Origin: Trogon surrucura
Lineage: Eukaryota; Chordata; Aves; Trogoniformes; Trogonidae
Direction of reading: 5' to 3'
NCBI GenBank assembly: GCA_020746105.1
Contig: CM036642.1
Coordinates: forward strand, 5,983,501 to 6,047,500
Length of the DNA stretch: 64,000 nt
This document shows, piece after piece, positions 11,801 to 26,800 of this stretch (its first letter is position 1; the number at the start of each line of letters is the position of its first letter). The translations under genes and the position numbers were made by a program. The notes beneath the pieces were generated by a model that saw nothing but the letters and a program-made list of their open reading frames with translations, was not told the origin of the DNA and did not search any database.

Positions 11801-14800
11801 CTGCTTTGTTACCGGTGTCAGCGCGGGAGATGGGCTGTTTATCTGCGTGTATCAGCCGGGCTGATAACCCCGTGCTCTGTTTAGAGCCGTGCGAGGAGCA
11901 GCGGGCTGGCTGCGCGCCGGGGAGCGCCGCTGGATGCCGGCACCAGGCGAGCAGAGTGTGCTGGCACGGGCGATGGCACCGTACTCGGCTGACACGCCAC
12001 GGAGGGGTCCTCTGCACCCCCCTTCTCAAAAATCCCACCTCCATCTGCTGTCAAACTCAGCTCTGGGGAGGAGGGCGCCTGTTTGGTGACCTATAAAGAA
12101 GGCAGGCAGCGACCGAGCGGAAAAACAAAGAGAAACTAGAAAAAAACCCACCCCGCAACCCCAAGCAGCGAGCCGTTTCCATCACTGGTGTGCTTGTCAG
12201 GTTGCAAAGAGCCCGAATGCCCGGCGAGCGCTGGGCAGGTGGGCTCAGGGTCATGTCGGCACGAAGCCCTGGTTTTGCCATGAAATCGTAGCGCTGCACC
12301 GCGCGCTCCGAGCCCCTTTCCCAGGAGAAGGGCTGCGGGTACCTGTGCGCCCGCCGAAATGCCTGCCCGGCTGCCGGCACCATGGCCCCGGGCTGGCAGA
12401 GGCAGCTCTGCCGGTGTGCCCTCCGGCCCCAAAGCTGGGGTTCTGTGGAACCTGAGAATGGGTTTTCCTGTTGGCAAGGATCTGTGTTGGCTTTCAATTC
12501 CTAAGGACCTTTTGAAAGGCACAAAGAAATTCATATGCGTGTGTACATATATAAAAATACGTCGCTATTGCCTGTCGTTGACTTCTGTTTCACATCTGTA
12601 TTTGCGCACCGGGCGCTGTGACACCAGTTACAACCCATGTGCTGTTTACAGCTCCGCTGTGACCGTTGAAAGTGCATTTATCCTCTCGCCACCGAGTTTG
12701 GGGACGGCACTGGGCTCCCCTCGCTTTGCCCTTTGTCACCTTCCCTCATGCTTCTCCCCGCGCATTATTTATAGTAAATCATATTAGAAAGGGGAGCTAA
12801 GGAGGAAGCGTGATTCATCCTCCTCGCAACCAGCGCTGACATAAATAAAGGCAAAGCGCTTACTCCGTGTTTTTTATTATGGCATTTGGGGACAGGTTGT
12901 ACTAATTTTGGCGTGCGCAGACTAAACCCGCGAAGGCTGCGACTCTAAGAAATTCGATTTAACCGCAGCACAGGCTGCACGTTAAGAAAATCCAAGCGAA
13001 AACCAGACGGTCTTCTTGGAAGCGTGCACGCGTGGCAGCACGAGGCTTTCAGGGACGGCTCACAGACTTCGAGATCTCACAGCCTGTCTTTGGCTGCTCC
13101 GTTGGCTTCTCGGGGTTTTGCTGGGATTTGCTGCCATGTGGGAGCGGGGATGGCCGCGACCTTGGATACACGGGTCTGGAACGAGAGGCTCGAGACGGTC
13201 CAGGAAAGTGAAGCCGGGGGAAGCGACGCACAGGGGATGCTCGGTGCAGGCAAACCCAGCAAACCGCCCACGGACCGTGTGAATTGGGGCTGCGGTCACA
13301 GCCTGCCATGGCGTTGGGGAGATAAGGTGTGAGGGAGATGAGGCGCGGGCGTTGCGCAACGCCGGCCCCCTCCAACGGGCTCCGGCACCCCAAACGCACG
13401 AGCCCGGTGCGCGGCGGCGTGGGGTCACTGGCAGCTCAAACGCTGGGGCCCCTTCCTGCGAAATGGCGCGGTGCTCCGAACTGAAACCCTCTGTACCTCC
13501 CGCCTGGGCGTTCTGCTATTTTTACCAGTAACGCGGTGATTTCCTCTTCGCTTTCTCCCTTCCCCCGGTTCGTAGAAAATATCCCTTGTGCGGCGGGCGG
13601 GCGCTTCTGCGAACGCGAGCGGTGGCTGGAGGCGCTTGTAGCGTGCGAACCGTCGTGGGGCGGCTCTGCCCTCGTCTTTCGGGGGGCAGGGGGAGGGACG
13701 GGCAAAGGCCGCTCTGGCTTCGCTCCTGGGGTGCCCCCGGCCGTGCCCATGGGAGCTGGGAAGGGGCGCCAGGATCTTGGGATGCAGAGGCAATCGCTTC
13801 TATTGATTTCTGGGTTAGCTGACCCTTTTGCTGGAGGCGGCTCTTCCCTCAGCGTCTAACGGAACGTAACTTAAAGCAGCCCAGAAATGTATATCATCCT
13901 TCCCTTGCGTTAATTAGGGCTGGCCGATGCATTATTTAGTGGGGTGGGAGCTGCTGAGACCAGCCGGCGTGTGGGTGGGGGGAGCGGGGAGCTCTGGCGG
14001 GTCCTGTGCCATCGACGGGGATGAGCTGTGCCCGTCTGGGAGAAAGTGGCAAAAGAGGTGACCCTGATGAAGGGAGGCTGAGCAGGAGGTGCCCCGCGGG
14101 GGAGCGGAGATGGGCATCGCCTGAGGATAGCACTTGGGATGATTTTCTTTTCTGAATCCCGGAACACACGGTGGGGTCCGAAGGCTGGGCAGCTGCCCCG
14201 TGTCCCCCTCAGCTGGAGGTGGAGAGCAGCTCCCTAATTAGCACCTTTGTTGCTAAGTGAGCGAAGCGTGCGCGGTGAGCCTCCGGCGAGCGATGCGTGT
14301 GTCAGGGCACTACCACTGTGCCCAAGCAGGTCTGCTCAGCATCACGGGCCAAGCCGGGAGGCAAACGCCGTCAGGTCTCCTCTCCTCCCCGTGCTTCATA
14401 TGCTTGGGCGCTTGGTGCGCCCACAAGTACAGTTGGGGCCGATAAGGATCGCTGACCTTGAGCGAGCGAGCGATGGGGACTCTCTTCCTGCCGATGGTAA
14501 AACAAACCGCGGCGTGTCGTGCTGTGGCCGGCAGTCTCCCGGGTTGGATGCGCCCGGCCCCATCCTCAGCACTGCGGCTTCTCGCGCGAACGTGCCACGA
14601 GCGGGGTTTGCATCCTTGGTGGTTGCCTGGATGAGCGTTTTTCAGTTCCCGGTGCCAAACGTGCTTGATGTGTCTGAGTCCCTTTGGCTTTGGTGTGGGG
14701 CACAGCTTTTGCGCCTGACCTGGTCGTGCCGTGCCGGGGTTTGCTTTGCCGTGGGAAGGGATGCTCGCAGGGTTCTGTGTGCGCCGTGCACCGTCCCCCC

Positions 14801-17800
14801 TTTTGCGGACGGTCTTTTGGGGTGATTTCAGCTCTTCCTCACCAAGTCTAACATGCGGCGAACACGTCTTTGCACAAGCTCCTTTGTGCTGCGACGGCTC
14901 ATGCGGAAACCGCGTTTTCGACATAAGTAAGTGGAGGACGAGGGAAATGACAGCGGTGACAGGGCCAGAGCCTGGGCAGTGGCGAGCTGACAACAGGTGT
15001 CACCAGCCAGGGAGGGTCCCGCATCAGCTGCAGCCCCGAGCCTGGCCATGGCCTCTCCCGTGATTGGGTTTGCGTCCTCTCCTGCAGTTAATTTAGGGTT
15101 CAGGGCCAGGCTTGCCAATTTTTTTTCCTCTTCACGTACGTCGGCTTAATTCCTGCTTCGGTCTGCAGCCGCTTGGTTTTCCCGTCATAGGGGTTTTGTC
15201 ACTGTTATTAACTAATGAGCCGATTCTTTTGCCATTTTAAAATAACTGTATTTTTCCTTCAACGCGAGAAAAGGAAAATGTCTTTGCTTAATAGCACAGC
15301 TCTCAAAAGTCATTGAAGGCATGAATTTGCCATTCTTCCGCACAAATGCGGGGATTACCACACTTTTTATTGCTAGGACTTGAATTGCTGAGTCATGCAA
15401 GTGGGGCAAGAGGGATGTTTGCATACACGGTGTTGGGGAAAGGGGCTTTTTTTAAAGCTGCTGTAGTGAGATGGATTGCTGTCCCCCCTCTCGCTGATGT
15501 TGCCTGGAGGCTGTGGTGTGGGATGCGTTTTAGTTGCGGGCGGGCTCTGGGGCTGCGCTGAGCCGCCGGTCCGCAGCCCTCGGGGGCTGCAGCCCTGCCA
15601 AGGTGGTGATTTACTACCTGTGCCCATCGTCCTCTGGACACCATCGCTCCCACCTGTGGGGCCAAGGGTGGTGACAAGGCAGCTCTTCTGCTCCAGCCCG
15701 CGGTGCTTGCGCTCACACTTGCCGTCGGTCGCCTCTCGTACGGCGCCTGCCCCGTGCGGGCAGGGTCAGATGTGAGTCATCTGCAAGCGTCAGCCGGTTA
15801 AAGGAAATAACGGTGCTGGCTTCAGGCGGGTGGTCGTGGTGGACCTTAATGCCAGTCCCCACAGGTGTAGAACCAGCCTCTCTCCTCCCTTACCTGGGAT
15901 GAGCAAATGATGAGCTTTTTTAACTGATGTGGCCCCTGGTCACGTTTCAGAGCCGGAATGGTGGGTGTTTGGGGTGTGTGCTTTGGGCAATACACAATAT
16001 TTGGGCTAAGGAGTGGTCGCTTTGCAACACTGATCCCCTGTGCGTGTAAACTTGTGCCTTTTTGTTAGTTAATAGTGCCAGGGCGGTGAGGGCTTGGCTG
16101 TCGCTGGCACCCTCAGCTCTCTCTGGCACCCTCAGCTTTCCCGACCTCTCCAGGATGCGCAGAGAGACCAGGCGCGACTCTGAGCCCATCCCTGAGGACG
16201 TGCTGGGGAGCGGAGTCAGGGCAGAGAATACATTTCGACCAACAAATTGTTGCTCTGGCAAGAACGGATTTGAAAATCCGTTTAACTTTTCAGTGTCCCA
16301 TACCCTTTTAAACGTTGCGAGTGCATTCTCACTCATGGGTTACCTTTTCTTTCCCCTTACCAGCATTTATCTTGTAAATTCCAAAAGATCTACTGAGACG
16401 AACTGTACAAAGAGGATTTAGAAAATTTTTGTGCGGTGCCAACCTCTCCCAGATCCCAGGATTCCCTCGAGTGTCCCCTCTGCCCCACACCAGGGCTGTG
16501 CCCCCTCTCCGAGGGCGACGGGGAGGGCAGCGTGCTCCCGCTGGGCACAAACAGCCCCGCGGGGCTTCGGGCTCCAGGGCTGCTGCCGGATCTGCTGGAG
16601 GAGGACAGGCTGCCCCGCGCATCGCTGCCCGCTCCTCAGGCTCCCTCCCTGCCCTGCCAGGCGGCTCTCAGGCGACAAGGCAAGCGGAGCACCAGAAATG
16701 GATGGAGGTAATTTCGGTGGGCTCTGTTTTGACAGAAATTAAGCATCTGAATTTAAATTAAGGAGACGGAGAACCCGGGCAGCTGAGACTATATTTTCAT
16801 AGCGTAAACAGTTGCAGGGGAAGATTAATAGCATCTGTGTAAACACTCCGTCGTGGTGGAGAGGGTTTGGCTTTTTTTCGATAGTTGGAGAAGACTGAGG
16901 ATGGGCTGGAGGCGAGGGGCGCCGTGCCCGCCCGCCCGCAGATGGCCGAGCCCTCCGCACGCCTTCAACCTCTCTGTCCGTCCCGCGGTAAATATTGCAG
17001 CCGCCCTCAGCCCCGCTCTCCCTCCTCGCAGTAAATTACATATTAAAGCAGCCTGGTAACTGAGCACTGGTTGCTGCGCGATAAGCTCCGGGAAATCGAT
17101 ATGTTTGCCATGTGCCTGCTTGTTTATGACACCTGCCCGCCGAGGGCTTGAGCAACGCTCGCGGGCCCGGGCTGCGCCTCACGGGCTGGCCCCTTCCTTG
17201 CACCCAGCGGCTCTCGCCAGAGGGGAGCAACAGCACCCATGGGTATATTATTATTTTCTTTTGCTTCTCAAGCACGGGGCTGCACGGCGGCGCTGCCCAA
17301 AGCCATCGTGGGGGGGTGAAATAAGGCGAGTGAAGGTATTTGGTGATAGGGAGCACGGGGAGGCTGGCGGGGTGAGAGATGCCGTCGCGTCTTCATCCAT
17401 CTTCGGGGTGTCCGCGGGGTCCTGCTCTGCTGCCGTTTGTCACCTCCCTGGGGCAGGTGCGGGAGCGGGGCCAGGGGGACTGAGGAGCCCAGCGGCTCCA
17501 AAGCTTCGGGTGCTCTGCCCGCTCCGGGGGTCGGGACCTGTGTGCATCCTCGGCCCTGTGAAAGGGGGACTTTGGGGGGGACCAGACGTTTTTTGCTTAA
17601 ACCTCAAGTGAGCGAGCTGCAGCAGTTGACCTTTTGACCCAGATATGAAGTTGGGAGGCAAAAGACACGGCTCGCAAGATTTTTGTAAAACTGTTGACCT
17701 CTCGCAAGATTAACTCGGAGATAATAGTAATTATAAACAGATTGCGGTGGGTCCGATCGATAGTGAACTTTACCTCCTGCCTAAAACTGAAGGTCGGTGT

Positions 17801-20800
17801 TTTGCTGCAGCAAAGATAACTGCTGCGTCTTTTCACACCACCGCCAGCCAGTAAACGTCCCCGTGCGTAGGAAATCCGTGAATTGAGCACGTGTGGTTTC
17901 TGTGGGTGCTGTGCAAGGGGAAGAGGGACCTGGGGGGATGGTTTACCTGAGCGTGGGGTTTTGGGATGCTGGTCGGTGAACTTCAGCGCGGTGCAAGCCG
18001 CTGGACCTGTGCGGCTCCACCGGCTCTCTTGGGACGCGTGAGCCGGGAGGAGCGAGGGGCACTGCCCTGCTCCCAAAAGGCACTTTCTTCTCTCTGCCTA
18101 GTTTTTAGTTGCTTGCTTTTGCTTTTTATGTATAAAAGATTGTCCATTTAATTAACTCGAGAATGCAATTTCAAAAATGCTAATGCTCTACACATGACGG
18201 CTCTTAAAACAAAAGTAGCGTTCCAGGAGCGCGCCGTGCTTCCCTCGCCTCCGCGATGGCCTCTTGCGGGTTATTCTGGAGACTAATGTTTCGCCGCCAG
18301 CAGCTCCGGTTCGTGAATGGGAATTGAAAAGATTTGGGGTGTTTGGTCCTGGCTTCACCTGGTCAGCATTTCAGGGACGGCACTTCCATCCAGATCTGTC
18401 TCTGGATCTCGCCCATTGACCTCTGGCCAACAGCACCGGGAGCCGAAGCATCTTCTCTCCGGTGGCCAGAGCGAGTGGGTGGACGTCGCTCCCCTTGAGG
18501 CTTGTCGGGGTTTGTCAGCTTTTCCCAGGCAGCTTTAATCTGTACTGGGGCAGGGGGACACAGGCAAGGCTGGCGAAGCGGATGGTGGTGTGGTGGGTCC
18601 AGGCAGCTTACCCAGAACCTGGGCTTCCCTCGCTCGGACCCCCGCCCTGACGCAGCCAGCCCGAGCGCTGTGAGCCCCGGAGCTGACTCTTCTGGGCTTC
18701 TCGTGCTGTCCAGGCGGGTTTTGCAGCCGGCTCTGGGGAAAAGCCCTGTTTTCTGAATTCTGCCTTTCCCCCAGGCTGGAGCAGGGAACTTTGCGGCGAG
18801 TTGCTGGGTTTGTTGTTAAAAACCTGCACGCACACCACCCCCCCTTTTTTTTTTCCCCCCCTTCTTTTTTTTTTTTTTGTAGCTTAGAAACCTCTCTTTG
18901 TGGCAGAAGGCTGGGAGTGTTTGAATACCACATCCAGGCGTAGGAGGCTGACTGAGACCATACGGCTTTATCATTCATTAATTCCTGTGCTCATTCATCC
19001 CCCTATTTAAACTTCTCTGTAAAGACGGGAGCTACAGATGGTCTTTTGGTACCCGCTTTAGCCTGCAGACCTCGGCCCCGACAAAGGGGTACAGAGGGAG
19101 CAACAGAGTGTACAAAATATTTCCAACCATTAGAAATCGAGGTCTCATTCACTGGCGGCTCCTGTTTTGAAAGCGAATTTATGCGAGAGCATCCTAACCC
19201 GCCAAGCGGGGCATTGCCAACAGCCGGCCTCAGCCGAGGGACGAGCGTTCGCCGCCGCGCTGCTGGCCGGGGCTGCGCTTCGGGAGCCGGAGCAGCAGCA
19301 GCATCCTTCAGCTGCATCCTTGCCTTTGTGCGCGTAACCTTAAACTCTGCTTTCCCCTCCAACACGCCAGCTCCCAAACTGACAAAGGGAAGCGGGGATC
19401 GCTTTTTTTGCCTGTGTGGGTTGGATGCCGGGTCACTGGTTTTGTTTTCCTTTAAGAACTCGCTCCTGTTAGGGCACCCCCAGGCACCACGCCACCTCCC
19501 CGCGTGGGAAGCGATAACCCGGGGCGCGCATGGCAGGGGTGATGCAGCTGGGGCACCACGCGGTACCTTGGGCTGACCAGCGATTTTTCCCTCACGTTTT
19601 GCTTGTGCAGTGGTTAGGTGTTGGTTTTACTCATGGTCATGGTGAGGCATGGTGCTTGGAGCGATGCCGGCAGGATTCTGGTCCTGTGGGAGCAGGGGAC
19701 GCACCTGCTGTCCCCTGGGGGGCTGCGGGGATGCCATTGTGCAGCGATGGTGCCCTAGGGCAGCCCCCCACCCACCCAGTTTGGGCAAACGCGGGATGTT
19801 TCCCTGAGAAAAAGCCTCCTCGGCTGCTGCCAGTGGGGTTTGAGACCCGGCCCTGGGTGCAGCATTCACCAGTCGTGCTCGATCTTTTCCGCGGGGAAGT
19901 CGGGACTGAAAGTTTTCTTGGTGGAGAAGACGAACTCTGCGATCTTGTTTTTGCACATGCTGTGCTTAAATATTAACACCAATTGAGCAAATTGCCTTTT
20001 AACTGCTTTTATTTGCTTTCATTAACGGTATAATTTAAAAGCTCCTGAATTTGCATGGAACCTGTTGTGCACGTTGGGGAGGGGAGGGTGAGGCTGCTCG
20101 TAAATTAATTTCTCGTGAGCGAGGCTCCTTGGAGAGGTCCCGAAGCGTCAGGACGGCTCAGCAACGCCCGGGCTCCTCGGATCGGGACGCCGCGTACTTT
20201 TGGCCGGGGCGAGCGGAGCGTGCCGTCAGGGCTGGCGTCCGGCTCATAGCTTGGCTCACCCGGAAGGTATTTATTTATTTTTTCAGCAAAAACATGTTGC
20301 AGGCTGAGGAAAACTAATTACTGAAGGCAGAGCTCTTCCTATTAGCGCGCCAGCGTTTGAACCCGTGCAGAAAGTACGAAAATAGAGGGGGGAGGCTGCC
20401 AGGCAGATGCCCCCGGCACGGGGCCCGGGGCCGTGCTGCCCGCAGCCCGCGACATCTGCCCGCATTGTTATTCCCTCGGATGACAAGTTTCCAGCGTGAT
20501 TTCAGCCGGCTCGCTCCCCTCGGCGCAGATGTTTGCGCGGTTTCGGGCGCGGAGCCAGCTCGGACGCGATGCAGGCGGCCCCGTGCGCTGTGCCGGCAGC
20601 TCTGCCGGGACCGGGGCTGCGCGAGCTCTGTTGACACCTCCTACTTCCATCGCCCTTCCCAAAAAATGTGATATTCCGTAGGGGAGTTCTGCTGTCGGAG
20701 GGACAGCCGTGACCTCACTCCAAGTCCTGGCTCCGCCACACTCCATTCTCCCCCGCGCCCCCACGTTGGCAAATTGTGCCTCCGAACCGCTGGTAATAAA

Positions 20801-23800
20801 CACTTTGTGCCTCCACTTTGGGCGTTCGGGTGGAAGACCAGGCAGCTTGCAGACAGCCTGGGTGAGAGCACTTGTTGTTCTCTGGGACGGTTGTCCCCGT
20901 GCTCCTGGGGACACTTGCCGTCGTCAGAGCGTGCCGGGAGGACGCCCGGTGTTTTCAAGAGGAGGGAAGGGGTGGGGAGGAGTGCCCGTTTCTGCATGAC
21001 ACCCCTGGCTCTGCAGTGTACTTCTCACTTGTGTGTTTGCAGGGGGCAGCCGGTACCTTGGGGGTTTGTGGTGCCGGTTGCACCCGGTGCCCTGGCTCCC
21101 ACCCAGTGACCCCAGCCCACGTCAACCCGTACCAGTGCAGTGGTGGCCAGCTCGGTGTCCCTGGGCTGCGGCGACCCCGAATGGCTCCTTGCTGCCGCCT
21201 GCCTGCCCTGGGCGCTGCGGGCACTCACCAAAGCCCAGCGCCGCTCAGATGCGTTAATTTACTGGCTTGACAAGGTGCATAATGTTCATCTCTTGGCTTC
21301 TAATTGGGAAATAATTAGTTCTGTGTCAGCCCTGGGAACTTGTGAGGAGGCAGCATGGACCCGGGGAAGGCGTTGGTGCTGGTGGAGGGCAGGAGGAGAC
21401 CAGCCCGTGGCCGGGAGAAGCCTTTCCCCAGCACGGCCAGCCCGTCTGAGGGCATCTCTGCGGCCGGAGGGCTGCGTAACAGCTGAGCGTTACGGTTCCA
21501 TTAATCAAAGACACTTCCACTGCCCCTGTACAGCAACACAACTGCTGCGGCTGTCCCTGGCTGACAGCTCCCTAATTCATCATCCGGGGAAGGAGGGGAC
21601 CTGCCGCCGCGCTCCGCTCGTGCCCGCTCCACAGCTTCGGCCCCGGCGCTGGGCTGGGTCTTGGGTGGAAGCGAGCGTTGTCCCTTGGCTCCGCGACGGT
21701 CAAATGCCCTGAGGAGAGACGCAGGGTCTGCTTGTCTGCCCAAGGAGATTTCGGCAGGTCTCGTTCCGAGGTGGGAAGGGCGGGAAGCAGAAATTGGCGT
21801 TTCAGCACCGACTTTTAGCTCGGTAACCGCGCGGCCGGTTGGAGTCAGGCATCCTTAATTCGAGCCGCACAACCACAACGTTTCGGAGTTGCTAATAATA
21901 AGAAAGTGTTTTCATCAAAGTGCTTTATTCGTCTGTGTGCTGACATCTGGAGAGCGGAGATAGATATTTTCCTTAAGACTGTATTTCCAAGCCACGAGCT
22001 CTTCCCTGGCTGTTAATTAATCCTTTGTAGTTTAGCGACTGATGAAATCATGACTCTATGAAATTTTAATCCTTGCGCTGTATAGGCACAACCGACATTA
22101 TCAGAGGACCCCAGGTGTGTGCATCAAATTAGTTTGTTGAATCTCTTGCATATTTGATTACCTTACACAACTCCTCACGATCTGGGCTGCCCGTTGGAAA
22201 AGGCCACGTTTGCCTGTGATTTGTACCCGTTCCCGGCCGGGCCGGTGCAGAGGGGGTCCGGCACAGGGGGGAGCTGGCTGGGTCGGGGGCGCGGGTGTGG
22301 AACCCCATGTGCACCCTGAGGAGTGGGCACGGCGGGGAGAAATGGGGTTGGGAGAAGAGCGTGCCGTGCAAAATGCTGCCAGGACCATCTGCGGCGGCGT
22401 CCCAGCCTTCCTGGGTCCGGCTCTTCACCGGTGGCGGCGCACGTGCTGCCGAGCAGACCGGATGGCCGATGTATTTTTAAACTTGGAAGCCGTGAACCGC
22501 TTATTATTTCTGAATTAGGAATCAAAACATCTGCATAATCGCGCTGCTGCTGCGGCAGATGCACTCGATGCAAAGGTTGCTTTTGCCTGTTTTGCCGAGA
22601 TTCGGTGTTATCCTTGCAGGCGAGTCGCCCCCAACACGTGTGGCGCTCGCCCGGCCCCGCCAGGGGCACAAGCGTTTGCGCTTCTCTCGGGCTTCCTTGC
22701 GCCGGTGTCACCAGATGCCCCAAGAATGGGGACGATGATGATTTCGGACGGCCAAATTAGCGCCGGTTATTCCGAGCGGGGCTGCGTGCGCGGCGACGCG
22801 TTAACCCCTCGATGCCTGCCCTTCGGCTCACCGGTGGCGCTCAGAAATTCTGGAGCTTTGCGCGTCAGCTGTGAGTCTCGCCGGAGGTGCAGGGGCCGTT
22901 GCCTCAACCTTTGGTGTTCCGAGGGCAGAGACGGGACGTGTCCCCTGCCTGGGTGAGGTGGTACCCTCAGGGAGCGTCCGCCCTTGGGCAGCGTTCCTTG
23001 GCACCTGTTTCGTGGTCTAAAAAGAGCGGGAAGCCAGGCTGTCGGTGTTTGATGCTCGGTCTCTGTGCCGGGTTAGGCAGCCCAGGAGGGCTGCTCGCTT
23101 TGCCTTTTTGCGAAGGGGAAGCGTTGCCATCCCATGAGTGATGTCACGCCTCAGCATCTGGTTTGGGCTCAGAAATTAGCTCGTGGTAAAGATAAATATT
23201 GTATGGGCAGGGAGTTGTAGTACTCTCTGTTGATAGTCATTCCCTCCCCCCTCTTTTTTTTCAGAAAAACCCTTCAGAAATAGTCAAATCTTTATTTCCA
23301 GCTCCTGTGAGATTTATTTATTTTCTATTTTAGCGGTGGTGGAGGTTTGAGGGCACTTTTATTTTTTCTCCCTTCTTAATTTATTAAAGCGAAAGGAAGG
23401 TCTCAGCTCCCTTCCCCCTTCCCCCATGCCCTTAATAGCTCTCCCTGCTATTTTAATCCGCCGGGCTGGGAGATGAGGGCAGAGCGGTGACTGTGCAGGA
23501 GCCGAGCCCGCCCCACGCCACGGCTGGCGCGCTCCCGCCTCACCGAAGCGTCGTAAATCATCGCGTTGGGGGGAATATCACCCTCTCCGCCGCGCGGATG
23601 TAAAACCCTGATGGGAGGACATGGAGCGTGGTTCTCACGGGCGGCGCACTGCCCACTGACCTTGGCTTTCCGCGAGATCCCCGTGACGAGCGCGGCGTGG
23701 CACCACTGCCTCCGTCTTGATAACAGAGATGGGGGACGAATCGATTTTCTTATCGATTTCCCCAGGCGAGGGAGACGCGGGTGGAAGGTGTGTGGCGGGG

Positions 23801-26800
23801 AGAGTTTTTCGGAAAGCGTTTCACCGCGTGGCACCGGGAACACGAAGCCGGTGGCTTTGCCTGGCTGAGGTTTGGTGCCGCAGTGGGGATGTACCGACCG
23901 GGCACTGCAGCCACGGCCCCTTGTGAGTAAAATCAACGGGCTCCTATAAAACTCCGTTATTGCTGCGGCACAAAGTTAGAGTCGCTCGAGGTTTCTGCTC
24001 CCTGGCTCTCGCGTGCGGCAATGAATATTTTATAGGAAAGGAAATACTTAGCGTCTGACGCTTTTTATAGCACCGGTGCTCCCGCGGGCGGTCGCCTGCC
24101 CCGTGCCCCGGCACGGCGGGACAAGGGGTGTAATGTGCTGCTCGTGCATTGGGATAAAGAAAACCACCGCCAAGCTGGCGAGGGCAGAGCTCTGCCCATG
24201 CCCTTCGCCGTCGAGCGGGTGCAGGGCTGGCAAAACGCTGTGCAAGAGGGAGGTGGGCGACAGGGTGCGAGCCCACCAGCTCCCAGGGCTGATCGGACCT
24301 CTCGGGGCTGCCCCTGCTTCAACAGGTGTGGAGCAGAGCTCTGCCGTCCCTTGGCCAGGAGGGTTTTCTGTGTTTTTGCCTCTCCCCAGTAGCCGCGTGC
24401 CCTGCCAAGCTGCGCCCCAGCCCGGAGATGACAAAGTGCCCTTTAGTTAATTGCAGAACGGATCGCCCGGAGTTAAAAGTTCTGATTTATACGACTATGG
24501 CTCTAACTGCTCAATAACACGGGCCCGTAATCTACTTTCATTTCAAACAGAAGGGTGATTTATGGGGCAGCATGCCGCTTTAGCTCAGAAATGAGGTGTT
24601 CAACATATGCTCTGTTGACATAAATTTGGAATTTATCGCTCCTGTCAAAACTGCCTGTTGGACAAAGGTGCGCATTAAGGCAATAAATGGCTCGGAATAG
24701 TTTTCTGTCAAATTTCCCAACCATTGTATTCACTCTGTTTGAGGGGAAAAATATACACTTAAAAGTAATCAAACAGCTAAAAGCCGTGCGTCTTGTCTGG
24801 TGCGGGAGGGAGGGAGGGGGTCTCCTCCCTGCTTCCCAAAAGGGGCCGAGCAGCGAGAGCTCCCTCAGTGAAAAAAAAAAAGCAGAAGGGAGGTTTGCGC
24901 AGGTTTTTGGTGGACGGGGCGGGAGTTGGCTGGCGGTGGTGCCGGGCCACTTGCGGTGGTTCGCAGGTACCGGGGATGTACCAGTACCCGCGGCCCTGGG
25001 ATGCTCCGCCGGGCCCCTGTGGCCCCCAGGAGCGGGCAGCAGCGTTTGCCACCGAGCCCGGCCCTTTCACACAAAGCACCCTGTGGGGAAAACTCATAAT
25101 TTTTACACCGCGCGGTCTCGCTGGAGTCGCCGTCCCTTTGAAGTGCTTTTTGCGGGGCGTTTACAGGCCTTTTTAATTACTGGCAGCTTGCGAGGGGCCA
25201 GCCTCCCGCCCGGCTTTTGTTTGCTGGCGCTGGCCGGGGAGGGGGTGTCAGCCCCCGGCTGGCTTCTGTCCCACTCGGAGAGCCCCACGCTGGAGCATCC
25301 TCCGCCGTATCTCGGGACTCGGAGGCTTGCGCTGGCCCCACGTCTCTGTGCTTGTCGAGCTGGGGTTACGGGGAGAACTGTTCTTGTGCAAAACCGACGC
25401 TTCTCCATCCCAATTTGCTTGTAGAGACCTCGCAGGGGAGAGGGAGTAGCGGGGCGTGCTTTCCAGCATCAGCTCGGAGTTGCAAAGCGTGGTTTATCTC
25501 TTCGCACTCGAGTTTGGGCAGCCGCGCGAGCGGTGATGTATTTTAACGCCCTTAACGTGCCCCCCTCCCTCCCCACTTTTCTGGAGGCACAACTTCAGCA
25601 GCACATATTGATCTCTCCCCTCAGATCTTAACAGCCCGAGCAGCCGTAATACCTTGCTTACATCTGCCAGGTTTTTGTGCAGTTTTGCAACATCTCCTTA
25701 ATCCGGCGAGCAGAAATAGAACATTTCAATCATATTTTGCTACCGGGAAACCGAGCAGATAAAGCGCTTTAAGACCTTGTTGAAAGGGGCTGCGCGAGAT
25801 GGTGCGCGATAAGATCGTCCTGTGAGCAGGCGCCGAATGGAAAACTTTTGTTGCCGCTGAAATTTGTTGGTAGAGATATCGCAAGTAAATTACTCGGCGC
25901 GTTAAAACAGTGCCGAGGTCACGCGATGGCCCGAGCCGGACGGCCGGTGCGGGCTTCCCGGCAGCCCTGACACCGGTGACATGGAGGGAGTCCCCCTGAT
26001 TTCCCCTCTCCTTCTTGGGGAGGTGGGAGAGGGGGTCTTGCCCCTCTCCTCAATGGCGCCGGGCAATGAACGCTGGTGTGTGCTCCCTTACTGGGGCCTC
26101 GCTCTAAAGAAAAGCAGAAAAAACCCAACAAACTACAAACCTCCGAGTTTGACTCGAACTAATTAACCAATTACGCTTTAATTCACTGAACAGGCGTTCT
26201 AGCCTCCAAGAGGCGAGCGCTGCAACCTTGGCACGGGGGACGCGGCGCTCTTGCGAACAAAGTGGTTTAAACCCGGCGTGGAGTGCCGGAGCGAGCTCAG
26301 CCCGAGCCAGGAAAGCGTGGCAGGCATGTCCCTAATTAAAAATGCAAAATGAGAAGGTTGTCACTTATTTAGCTGACTTCTTGGCAGCAGAAGCCTGTCA
26401 GGAGGCTGGTGTTTTATTTATTTTTGCAAGCAGATAAATCCTTTGGATTGTAAACCTTCTTGGCCTGAATTCGTGCATGACTCTTAATCCTCCGCTATGA
26501 CACAGTGAATTCAGGACAAGCCTGATTAATAATTACATTATACAGCAAAGTTGAGAGTGGAAACCAGCTCCCGCTCTCTTCCTCTCCTCTGCGCAGCGCT
26601 CGCTCGCTGCCGAACGTCCCGGGGTCTCCTCCTGGGGTTCGGCATCGCTGCCCGGCGGGATGCGGGGTGGGATGCGGGGCCGGCTGCTTCACACGTTCGC
26701 AAGGGAGGGGGATGCTGCGCGCCGTGGGGCAGGGCCAGGGCGGGGGCTCTCTGGCTGCGAGGGCTCGGGTCAGCAGCAGCTTCACACCAGCAAAACGTAT

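Noticed and set aside
25370..25395. Palindrome GAGAACTGTTCTTG as a GRE
   Set aside because: The half-sites have no 3-base spacer, so receptor dimer geometry is wrong.
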